Shown: positions 6,257 through 12,277 of the stretch, in pieces
Layout of the letters: every line of letters begins with the position of its first letter
How positions within the stretch are numbered: position 1 is the first letter of the stretch
Assembly: GCA_030151885.1 (NCBI GenBank)
Contig: JASLCG010000040.1
Coordinates: 1-12,277 of the forward strand
DNA from: Bacteroides sp.
GTDB taxonomy: Bacteria > Bacteroidota > Bacteroidia > Bacteroidales > Bacteroidaceae
DNA length: 12,277 bases
Direction of reading: 5' to 3'
Translations under genes and position numbers: made by a program
The notes under the pieces: model-generated
What the model saw: the letters and a program-made list of their open reading frames with translations, nothing else
The model's database searches: none
Told to the model about the DNA's origin: nothing

Positions 6257-8764
6257 TTACATTACAACAAAATCTAATTTTTCACCATCTTCTGAAACTT
6301 TGACAGTTATAGTGTCTCCAATTTTAATGCTGTTTCCCACAATTAATTCAGACAATCCATCTTCTAAATGTGTTTGTATAGCACGATGTATAGGTCTAGC
6401 ACCATATTGACTATCAAAACCCTCTTTCGCAATAAACTGTTCTGCTTCTGTTGTAACATCAATTTTGTAACCGATTTCTTCAATACGTTTTACCAGTTTT
6501 TTAACCTCAAGATCTACAATCTTAACAAGCGCATCAATATCAAGAGGGTTAAAGGTAATTATTTCGTCTATACGGTTAATGAACTCAGGAGCAAAGGTCT
6601 TGCTAAGTGATTTTTTGATTACACTTTCTGCATATTTAGGATTGTTTATATTTGCTGATGAAGTGAATCCAACCCCTTTACCAAAATCTTTAAGTTGACG
6701 TGAACCTACGTTCGATGTCATTATAATAACGGTATTTTTAAAATCTACTAGACGTCCGCTTCCATCTGTTAATCGTCCTTCATCTAATACTTGAAGAAGT
6801 AGATTAAACACTTCTGGATGTGCTTTTTCAATCTCGTCTAATAAAATAATAGAGTAAGGGCGTCGGCGTACACGCTCTGTAAGTTGTCCACCATCTTCAT
6901 AACCAACATAACCAGGAGATGAACCTACCATTTTTGAAACAGAATACTTCTCCATATATTCACTCATGTCAATACGAATAAGGGCTTCTGATGTTCCAAA
7001 CATCATTTTAGCCAACTCTTTAGCAAGATATGTTTTACCCACACCTGTAGGACCTAAGAACATAAATGTTCCAGTAGGTTTGTTAGGGTCTTTTAATCCT
7101 ACACGACTTCGCATAATGGCTTTAGAAAGTTTTTCCACAGCTTCGTCTTGTGCAATCACCTTCTGTTTTAAACTATCACGTAGTTTAAGAATTTTCTCTC
7201 CCTCAACGAGTGCCATTCTTTGTACAGGAATACCCGACATTAATGATACAACATGCTCTATCTCTTCTTGTGTGACAGTTTGACGATTCTCTTTCATCTC
7301 TGCCTCCCAAGCCTTTTTCATTTCACTAAGCTTATCAATAACACCCCTCTCATCATCTCGATAACTAGCAGCAAGCTCGTAATTTTGTTGTTTTACAGCG
7401 TTTATTTTCTTAGCTCTAAGCTCTTCAAGAATAGCCTCTTGCTCTTCTATGCTTTTAGGCACAGAGATGTTGTTTAAGTGAGATCTAGACCCCGCTTCAT
7501 CTAAAGCATCAATGGCTTTATCTGGGAAATACCTATCATTTATGTAACGGTCTGTTAATCTAACACAAGCTTCAATAGCTTCGTCTGTGTAGGTAACGTT
7601 ATGATAATCTTCGTATTTCTCTTTTATATTTTTTAGAATGGCTAACGTTTCATCTACAGTTGTAGGTTCTACTAGAATTTTCTGGAAACGACGCTCTAAA
7701 GCTCCATCTTTTTCTATACTATTACGATACTCGTCTAATGTTGTTGCACCAATACATTGGATTTCTCCTCGTGCCAGAGCAGGTTTTAAAATATTGGCCG
7801 CATCCATTGAACCAGCAGCAGAACCTGCACCAACTAGTGTATGAATTTCGTCGATGAATATAATTACATCAGGGTTTTTGTTTAGTTCGTTGATAATAGA
7901 TTGTATTCGCTCTTCAAACTGGCCACGGTATTTTGTACCAGCTACTACAGAGGTAAGATCTAGTGATATAATACGTTTGTCGAATAGTATGCGAGATACT
8001 TTTTTCTGAGCAATACGAAGTGCTAAACCCTCTACGATAGCAGATTTACCTACGCCAGGGTCGCCAATAAGTATTGGATTGTTTTTTTTACGGCGACCAA
8101 GAATTTGTGCTAAACGTTCTACTTCACGCTCGCGTCCTACTACAGGATCTAGCTTGCCATTCATTGCAGCATCTGTAATATCGTAGCCAAAATTGTTTAG
8201 TACAGGAGTCTCATTTCCACTCTTTGAGGCAGTTTTTGTCTCTCTTGATTGCATTCCACCTTTTGGCGCATCATCTTCTTCCTCTTCTTCATCATCATCT
8301 TCAAAGTAGTCCATTCCTGAAGAAATATCAGGAATCGTCTTTACGTATTCTCGGAATACTTTATCATAATCTATATCTTCTTTTTCTAACATTTGTGCAG
8401 CTAAATTTTTTTGATCTTTCATGAATGCTAGTAACAGATGTTCTGTGTCAGCCTCTTCTAGGAGCTGTCTTCGAGCCTCAAGAATACACATCTTAAGGAT
8501 CTTAGAGGTGTGTGCTGTCATTTGCACATCAGCATCTGGTAACAATTCACTATTACTATGTTTACGTAGAACTTCTTCCAAACCATTTTTCAGTTGGTTG
8601 ATATCTACATTGAGGTTGCGTAGTAAGTACAAGGCCTTACAATTATTTTCTCGTATTAAACCTAAAAACAAATGCTCAGGACCTATAAAATTATTAAACA
8701 AACGGTTTGCTTCCTCTTTGCTATGTTCTACTATTGCAGCTATTTTTTTTGAAAACTTACTCAT
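6257..8764 (-). CDS. clpC: ATP-dependent Clp protease ATPase subunit ClpC
   Basis: This is an 835-residue Hsp100/AAA+ unfoldase that threads substrates into ClpP in the cytosol. Two Clp-N repeats occupy about 1-145 (G-P-E-H-L-F-L-G at 28-35, D-T-E-H-L-L-L-A at 106-113). An acidic Asp/Glu linker lies at about 152-166. AAA module 1 has Walker A G-D-P-G-V-G-K-S (234-241), Walker B with D305-E306 and an arginine finger region at R358-R359. The short middle domain (about 445-485, UVR-like) marks ClpC rather than ClpB, which has a longer coiled coil. AAA module 2 has Walker A G-P-T-G-V-G-K-T (571-578), Walker B with D643-E644, F-I-N-R-I-D with R731, and sensor-2 G-A-R (788-790). The V-G-F tripeptide at 698-700 matches the ClpP-docking loop, so it should work with ClpP; clpP is not in this window. 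The ATG start has an A/G-rich sequence just upstream. All catalytic residues are present. Confidence 0.96.
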   Translation of the reverse strand: MSKFSKKIAAIVEHSKEEANRLFNNFIGPEHLFLGLIRENNCKALYLLRNLNVDINQLKNGLEEVLRKHSNSELLPDADVQMTAHTSKILKMCILEARRQLLEEADTEHLLLAFMKDQKNLAAQMLEKEDIDYDKVFREYVKTIPDISSGMDYFEDDDEEEEEDDAPKGGMQSRETKTASKSGNETPVLNNFGYDITDAAMNGKLDPVVGREREVERLAQILGRRKKNNPILIGDPGVGKSAIVEGLALRIAQKKVSRILFDKRIISLDLTSVVAGTKYRGQFEERIQSIINELNKNPDVIIFIDEIHTLVGAGSAAGSMDAANILKPALARGEIQCIGATTLDEYRNSIEKDGALERRFQKILVEPTTVDETLAILKNIKEKYEDYHNVTYTDEAIEACVRLTDRYINDRYFPDKAIDALDEAGSRSHLNNISVPKSIEEQEAILEELRAKKINAVKQQNYELAASYRDDERGVIDKLSEMKKAWEAEMKENRQTVTQEEIEHVVSLMSGIPVQRMALVEGEKILKLRDSLKQKVIAQDEAVEKLSKAIMRSRVGLKDPNKPTGTFMFLGPTGVGKTYLAKELAKMMFGTSEALIRIDMSEYMEKYSVSKMVGSSPGYVGYEDGGQLTERVRRRPYSIILLDEIEKAHPEVFNLLLQVLDEGRLTDGSGRLVDFKNTVIIMTSNVGSRQLKDFGKGVGFTSSANINNPKYAESVIKKSLSKTFAPEFINRIDEIITFNPLDIDALVKIVDLEVKKLVKRIEEIGYKIDVTTEAEQFIAKEGFDSQYGARPIHRAIQTHLEDGLSELIVGNSIKIGDTITVKVSEDGEKLDFVVM

Positions 8765-8785
8765 CTCTTTAATTCCTTTCTTTCT

Positions 8786-8805
8786 GTTGTATTAAATGTT
8801 ACAAC
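8786..8805. promoter_or_regulatory. Inverted repeat in the clpC 5' leader
   Basis: The arm gttgta (8786-8791) is the exact complement of tacaac (8800-8805), with an 8-base AT-rich spacer. It lies 21 bases before the clpC ATG. It could be a regulator half-site pair or a small leader hairpin. It matches neither the CIRCE element nor the CtsR direct-repeat operator. Six-base arms can occur by chance, so confidence is low. Confidence 0.25.
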
Positions 8806-8833
8806 GTATCTCTTTGTTTTAAATATCGGAAGC

Positions 8834-8863
8834 CAAATTGACCTCACTATTATAGTGTACAAA
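8834..8863 (-). promoter_or_regulatory. clpC: Candidate clpC promoter
   Basis: On the minus strand, TTTG (complement of 8860-8863) is followed after 18 bases by TCAATTTG (complement of 8834-8841). This matches the Bacteroides TAnnTTTG box at five of its six fixed bases, with spacing one base under the usual 19-21. Transcription would begin about 60 bases upstream of the clpC ATG, which is a plausible leader length. Prediction only. Confidence 0.45.
8845..8857. promoter_or_regulatory. Perfect 13-bp palindrome in the clpC promoter spacer
   Basis: cactat (8845-8850), one central base, then atagtg (8852-8857) form a perfect inverted repeat lying wholly between the two candidate promoter boxes. 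A site in this position is where a repressor dimer would block RNA polymerase. The regulator is unknown. Palindrome and position are seen directly; operator function is inference. Confidence 0.4.
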
Positions 8864-9238
8864 TGGTGTGCCATACTTCGGATATTTTTAATATTAGTTC
8901 TGCCAAGGGGGATGTTGTGCCATGCTGTCACGTTAGCATCGGCTACATAGGTTGGTTTGCTGAGATATTTCACCAAGGCATATACCTATCTTTATTTTAA
9001 TAATTATACTCTAAACCATTAAACAGCAAACTTAGCTCATTTTTTATGATTTACTAGTTATAGAACAAACATTTAACCTATAAAGATGTCAATATTGGTT
9101 TAAAATTTAATAAAAGAATAACCTCCTTTGTTTAAGTGCTACTGCCTTGGGAGGCCTGGTCTCTGCTTAACTTAGTTGGCTTTGTTTTAATAACTCTTAT
9201 TTATGTATAAAATAGTAATAGTGAATTATGGAGTTAGT

Positions 9239-10162
9239 TTAGCTCTCTTGTTTAATTTTTGCAATTGCCTCTCGATAGGATGTTACTCTAAATTTAGGAA
9301 ATCTAGTTTTGAATTTTTCTGATACAAATATATTATCGTATTTATAGCGTGGCAATAGCTCTTCTAGCTCTTTTGCTTTTTTGCTAAATAACGCAGCAAT
9401 TTTGAACATCCATAGTTTAATAACTTTGTATTTCATTTTCTTACCGAACTCGTCACTAGCCATATCAATAAGCGTTCTATATGTAATGGGGTGCATGTCG
9501 CACGGTAAATGCCATGTCTGGTTAAAAGCATTTGGTGTGTTTCCAATCAAAGCCATAGCCCTACTAGCGTCTGGTGTCCATATTAATGTGCGTGTTGTAT
9601 CATCTTTTAATGGAACTAATGGCTTTTTACTCCGTCTGATTCTATTAAAAATCATTGTGTTCGTAATACTTTGTGTTTTGGCAGGTCCATAAAACTCCGG
9701 AGCTCTACAAATTACGGCTGTTATTTGCTTATTCTCCATCTCTTTAATTAACATAGAGGCTACTTGTGCGCGAACTCTAGCTTTCCTTCCTATTGGAACG
9801 AATGGGCTATTTTCAGTCTGTGGGGCGGAGTTCTTAGCGTACATATAAGTGTTGTCAAAAAACACAAGTTTACAGTTATACTTCTTACATGCATTAATAA
9901 CGTTACGCATAATTGTGGGGAATTGTTTTTCCCAAAGACTACTACTCATGGGTAATCCTACAGTGAGATAGACTATTTCACTGCCTTTTATCGCTTTTTC
10001 TGTTGCTATTGCATCCATTAAATTGGCAGGAAAAAGCTGATCTGTGGGGTTTATCTTTTTAGGATTTCTACTCACTAGTTTTATTTCTTGTGTGTAGTTT
10101 TTATAAAGTTCTTTTACCAACTCATTGGCTATCTGTCCATTTGCTCCTAATACGGTTTGCAT
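9239..10162 (-). CDS. SDR-fold NAD(P)-binding protein (epimerase/dehydratase-like)
   Basis: This is a 307-residue cytosolic protein. The N-terminus is a Rossmann strand and glycine motif, T-V-L-G-A-N-G-Q-I-A (G6, G9), and S31-R32-N-P-K after strand 2 suggests NADP preference. The rest follows the extended/atypical SDR plan: V-Y-L-T-V-G at 64-69, F-F-D-N-T-Y-M-Y-A-K at 101-110, C-R-A-P-E-F-Y-G-P at 152-160 and P-D-A-S-R-A at 197-202. At the place where active family members have the catalytic Y-x-x-x-K (about 121-127) the sequence is F-V-P-I-G-R-K, so the Tyr seems absent, although a chance Y-M-Y-A-K occurs at 106-110. It may be a reductase with another mechanism or a cofactor-binding protein; the substrate is unknown. 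The ATG at 10160-10162 puts Met directly before strand 1. An upstream TTG (10204) would add 14 residues and is less likely. Its nearest upstream gene ends in a terminator, so it is probably transcribed alone. Confidence 0.8.
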   Translation of the reverse strand: MQTVLGANGQIANELVKELYKNYTQEIKLVSRNPKKINPTDQLFPANLMDAIATEKAIKGSEIVYLTVGLPMSSSLWEKQFPTIMRNVINACKKYNCKLVFFDNTYMYAKNSAPQTENSPFVPIGRKARVRAQVASMLIKEMENKQITAVICRAPEFYGPAKTQSITNTMIFNRIRRSKKPLVPLKDDTTRTLIWTPDASRAMALIGNTPNAFNQTWHLPCDMHPITYRTLIDMASDEFGKKMKYKVIKLWMFKIAALFSKKAKELEELLPRYKYDNIFVSEKFKTRFPKFRVTSYREAIAKIKQES

Positions 10163-10189
10163 AAGTAATATATTAAGTAAGTAGTTAAT

Positions 10190-10231
10190 CCCCAATTTTA
10201 ACAAATGGGGTGTTTAGAAATTTAAAACACC
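10190..10231 (-). promoter_or_regulatory. Two hairpins in the leader of the SDR-fold gene
   Basis: Cccca-[a]-ttt at 10190-10198 pairs with aaatgggg (10203-10210), eight pairs with one bulged base. Overlapping it by two bases, ggtgttt (10209-10215) pairs perfectly with aaacacc (10225-10231). Because the two stems share bases 10209-10210 they compete at their junction. They lie 28-69 bases before the ATG and would be in the mRNA leader if transcription starts above 10231. No known riboswitch is recognised. Confidence 0.3.
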
Positions 10232-10312
10232 ACTTATAAATAAAAAGTTTATTCGATTTTATAAAAAATAACAATTTGAGGGTGTGTTAAAGTTTAAAGC
10301 ATCAGGAGATAT

Positions 10313-10346
10313 AAAAAAAGACCGATATGCAATATATCAGTCTTTT
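10313..10346 (-). terminator. Intrinsic terminator of the exonuclease gene
   Basis: Aaaagaccgatat (10316-10328) and atatcagtctttt (10334-10346) pair at 12 of 13 positions around a 5-nt loop. The odd pair is C-A in plus-strand RNA but an allowed G-U in minus-strand RNA. A minus-strand U-run follows (10313-10319). Both points show it serves the minus-strand exonuclease gene, whose stop lies 38 bases upstream. Confidence 0.85.
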
Positions 10347-10383
10347 AAAAAAACAAACTACAATCTAAATAGAGTATTGTAAT

Positions 10384-10956
10384 TTAAATCATTCCTCGCT
10401 TACGAAGTTCAAAGAAGCATCTAACCATCGCATTTACATCTACATAAGCGTCATGAGCATCTTCAAATCCTGCTCCAAATAATTTTTTATGTAAATCTTG
10501 CATACTTGGATATTTAAAACCATAATTTCCAGGAATAGCACAGTAGTGTAGGGTAGATTCCATTGTACACAATTTTGGCCTTCCATCTAGTGGGTTGCTT
10601 TTAGTAATACGTAAGTATTCTGCACCCATAATCTTTTCGTCAAATGCAATGTTGTGTGCCACTAGAATATTGCTCTCTTTCATCTTCTGACGGAACGTAG
10701 TTAACACATCGGTCAAAGGTTCTCCTTCTAACATAGCATGTTCTTGAGTTATTCCATGCACGCGTGTTGAATCTTCGGGAATAGTAAATCCTTCGGGTTT
10801 TATTATGTGGTTGCCTTCTGATAACTTAACACCGTTTTCATCGTAAATAGCATAAGCAAGTTGTACCAGTCTGGGCCAGTTATTTAATGCTGATACTGGT
10901 GCTTTCCAATTCTGTGGAAGACCGGTCGTTTCGGTATCAAAAAATAGATATTTCAT
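10384..10956 (-). CDS. DnaQ-like DEDDh 3'-5' exonuclease
   Basis: This is a 190-residue single-domain exonuclease. The DEDDh residues are all visible: motif I F-D-T-E-T-T-G gives D7 and E9; motif II V-A-H-N-I-A-F-D gives D106; motif III H-D-A-Y-V-D gives H168 and D173 in the H-x4-D spacing of the DEDDh subgroup. The V-H-G-I-T segment at 66-70 is also typical. By family it removes nucleotides from DNA (or RNA) 3' ends using two metal ions. It resembles the DnaQ proofreading subunit in fold, but Bacteroidales genomes hold several such proteins and the exact role (proofreading, repair or RNA trimming) cannot be assigned. It lacks extra domains such as GIY-YIG or BRCT. The start is ATG one residue before the K-Y-L-F-F strand of motif I. 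It is followed by its own terminator and is divergent from the HAD gene to the right. Confidence 0.9.
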   Translation of the reverse strand: MKYLFFDTETTGLPQNWKAPVSALNNWPRLVQLAYAIYDENGVKLSEGNHIIKPEGFTIPEDSTRVHGITQEHAMLEGEPLTDVLTTFRQKMKESNILVAHNIAFDEKIMGAEYLRITKSNPLDGRPKLCTMESTLHYCAIPGNYGFKYPSMQDLHKKLFGAGFEDAHDAYVDVNAMVRCFFELRKRGMI

Positions 10957-11240
10957 GTTTTATAATCTTTGTTTTTAGTTTGGGAGAAAATTTATCTATT
11001 AAGTAGTACTCCATAGTTCTCACGAAAATAATAGTATATAACAAATTTGGTAGAATTATTGTTGATAGAAAATCGGTAATATTAGTGTGGCATTTGTATC
11101 ATGTCAGTGGCTTTTGTTTAAAATGAGGTATTACTTGGTATAGAGGAGAATAATGTTATCTTTTAGAGTCTATAAAATGGCACGTTTGATATGCGTTGAA
11201 AGATATTAGAATGCATGCTGCTATTTAAAATCTTTGAAAG
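10957..11240. other. Divergent intergenic region, exonuclease / HAD gene
   Basis: These 284 bases should hold promoters for both flanking genes. Near-matches to TAnnTTTG occur (for example aatctttg at 11229-11236), but none has a properly spaced upstream TTG, and the last would place the transcript start at the HAD ATG itself. The HAD start is preceded by gaaag, a modest ribosome-binding-like sequence. No stable hairpin or ORF stands out. Confidence 0.4.
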
Positions 11241-11876
11241 ATGACAAATAAATTATCTACTATCGTATTTGACATTGATGGTATTTTACTAAATACCAAG
11301 GAGTCTATGCTTAAAAGCCTTCAAGCAACATTATTAGAATTTACAAATCGTACTATATTAATAGAGCAACTTCAAATGTATATGGAGAAGCCAATTGAGG
11401 ATATTTTGAATCGATTTGAAGTGGTAAATATACCTGAAGCTGTTGCATTTTGGCACGAGAAGTATCAAAAAGAATATGCAAATCTCGTAGAATATATTGA
11501 TGGAATGCCGCGTTTATTGCTCGACTTAAAGAGAAAGGGGTATGATTTAGGTGTAGTGGCTTTGAGAACACATAAAGAGTTGGAAAATGATTTTTATGCT
11601 CTTGGTATAACGCATCTTTTTAATGTAGTTATGTTTGTGGATGATGCATTGCGTCCATTACCAAATCCAGATCCGCTAAGAAATTATTTAAGACTAAGTA
11701 ATAAGTGTGCGGATGAAGTTGTCTTTATTGGAGATTCGCACTATGCTTTAGAATCAGCACATCAGGCTGGTATGAAGTTTGGAGTTGCACAATGGGCTAT
11801 AAATCGGGATGCGAGAATTATGGCCGACTATGTGTTTAAGGCTCCTAAAGATGTTTATGATAAACTTATTGCCTAG
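11241..11876 (+). CDS. HAD-superfamily protein with degraded catalytic motifs
   Basis: This is a 211-residue protein with the layout of a phosphoglycolate-phosphatase-like HAD hydrolase: core strand, helical cap at about 17-85, then the rest of the Rossmannoid core. Motif I is present (F-D-I-D-G-I-L, nucleophile D11 and acid D13). The other motifs are altered: motif II, normally ending in Thr/Ser, reads G-V-V-A-L-R-T with Ala at 107; motif III, normally K-P, reads P-L-P-N-P-D-P with Leu at 140; motif IV, normally G-D-x-x-x-D, reads G-D-S-H-Y-A with Ala at 169. From the family, loss of these three should remove or greatly weaken phosphatase activity. The frame is intact, so it may be a non-catalytic paralogue, an enzyme with altered chemistry (R138 might replace the Lys), or an early pseudogene. 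A frameshifted relative follows 154 bases downstream in the same direction. Confidence 0.85.
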   Translation: MTNKLSTIVFDIDGILLNTKESMLKSLQATLLEFTNRTILIEQLQMYMEKPIEDILNRFEVVNIPEAVAFWHEKYQKEYANLVEYIDGMPRLLLDLKRKGYDLGVVALRTHKELENDFYALGITHLFNVVMFVDDALRPLPNPDPLRNYLRLSNKCADEVVFIGDSHYALESAHQAGMKFGVAQWAINRDARIMADYVFKAPKDVYDKLIA

Positions 11877-11908
11877 TGTGGTACTAATATTGATAAAATA
11901 TAACAGCT

Positions 11909-11925
11909 AAACTAAGGTGTAGTTT
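11909..11925 (+). terminator. Weak possible terminator after the first HAD gene
   Basis: Aaacta (11909-11914) pairs with tagttt (11920-11925) around a 5-nt loop, followed by tgatgtttttgttt. The 6-bp AT-rich stem is weak and the T-run is offset, so the two HAD genes could still be co-transcribed. Low-confidence call. Confidence 0.2.
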
Positions 11926-12030
11926 TGATGTTTTTGTTTACAGCGTAATGTCTGAATATTTAGTATTGTCGTTTTATAATTTGCTTATCTTTCGATTGTT
12001 CTAATGTTGGCGAACATCATGTTATTTAGA

Positions 12031-12277
12031 ATGAAGAATTTTACAACACTAATATTTGATATTGGCGTACACTTTTAGATACAGAACGTGGAATGAACTT
12101 ATCGCTTCGTGATACTATTTTACACTATACAGGAAAAGAGGTTTCTGCTGATGAGTTATCTAAATATTTTGCCTTGTTTGGCAATGACGCTTTAAAAGAG
12201 CTTGGCATAGCGCCAGTAAAAGAGGCTAATGATATTTGGAATGTTACTTATCAGAAGAAGTATGCTAAGGATATACG
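12031..12277 (+). pseudogene. Frameshifted HAD-family gene, cut by the window end
   Basis: From ATG at 12031 the frame reads M-K-N-F-T-T-L-I-F-D-I-G and stops at TAG 12076-12078. In another frame, from 12069 to the window end, the protein resumes as T-L-L-D-T-E-R-G-M-N and continues without a stop. Between D-I and T-L-L the family needs six bases coding D-G (motif D-x-D-G-T); only five are present (ggcgt, 12064-12068). The result is a net one-base loss that also removes the second motif Asp. Downstream features match the preceding gene: M-x-x-S-L near the start, W-x-x-x-Y-Q-K-x-Y-A in the cap. An internal ATG (12093) could start a frame lacking motif I, which should be inactive. A sequencing error is possible. 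The 3' part is outside the window. Confidence 0.8.

Larger units (their letters stand above)
8765..9238. other. clpC upstream region
   Basis: These 474 bases separate clpC from the SDR-fold gene. The clpC-proximal half holds a candidate promoter, a palindrome and an inverted repeat, each listed separately. A 71-codon minus-strand open frame (8761-8976, TTG or GTG start) overlaps the clpC start as ATGA but has no recognised domain and would be cut by the proposed transcript start. The distal half contains a weak imperfect hairpin around 9132-9170 (outer arms ttaag/cttaa) that may lie in the 3' end of the SDR-gene transcript. No RNA gene is recognised. Confidence 0.5.

Noticed and set aside
6368..6610. 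80-codon plus-strand frame within clpC
   Set aside because: It is the reverse-strand shadow of the well-supported ClpC C-terminal coding sequence; the same holds for the other frames opposite htpG, clpC, the MFS gene and the SDR-fold gene.
8765..8870. CIRCE or CtsR heat-shock operator upstream of clpC
   Set aside because: Neither the TTAGCACTC-N9-GAGTGCTAA pattern nor the CtsR heptamer repeats are present; only unrelated inverted repeats were found.
12004..12017. Small hairpin atgtt-ggcg-aacat before the second HAD gene
   Set aside because: A 5-bp stem is too short to separate from chance, and it has no T-run or known regulatory motif.

Overview
The window reads as a chromosomal segment of a low-GC member of the Bacteroidales (phylum Bacteroidota). 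The main support is a lipoprotein of the FimB/Mfa2 fimbrial-anchor type, a family largely confined to this order, together with a ClpC that has an acidic linker after its N-domain, a long HtpG, and possible TTTG / TAnnTTTG-like promoter boxes. The genus cannot be fixed from the sequence. No rRNA, tRNA, CRISPR array, insertion sequence or phage gene was recognised.

Layout: 1-522 is AT-rich DNA without a convincing gene, holding a striking potential three-way-junction fold at 329-393. A 12-helix MFS exporter lies at 523-1737 (-). About 1.28 kb of stop-rich DNA follows and leads to a FimB/Mfa2-type lipoprotein at 3019-3915 (+). A strong bidirectional terminator (4022-4058) separates this gene from a minus-strand block transcribed from right to left: a DnaQ-like exonuclease (10384-10956), an SDR-fold protein (9239-10162), clpC (6257-8764) and htpG (4081-6135). 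Terminators follow the exonuclease and clpC genes, and gaps separate the others, so the four genes look like separate transcription units. On the right are two tandem HAD-hydrolase paralogues on the plus strand. The first (11241-11876) is open but has lost key residues in three of its four catalytic motifs. The second (12031 to the window edge) is frameshifted inside motif I.

How the genes relate: clpC and htpG are both protein-quality-control genes, an AAA+ unfoldase that would feed ClpP and the Hsp90 chaperone. They are neighbours, but a strong hairpin insulates them. Upstream of clpC is a candidate promoter whose spacer contains a perfect 13-bp palindrome (8845-8857), a good candidate operator. 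The other genes have no evident common pathway.

Annotated genes cover about 74% of the window. The long stop-rich gaps, the partnerless fimbrial anchor, the motif-degraded HAD and its frameshifted neighbour together suggest a genome losing genes. I did not find a clear new multi-gene system. The observations most worth checking are the HAD pair, the 329-393 fold and the clpC promoter palindrome.
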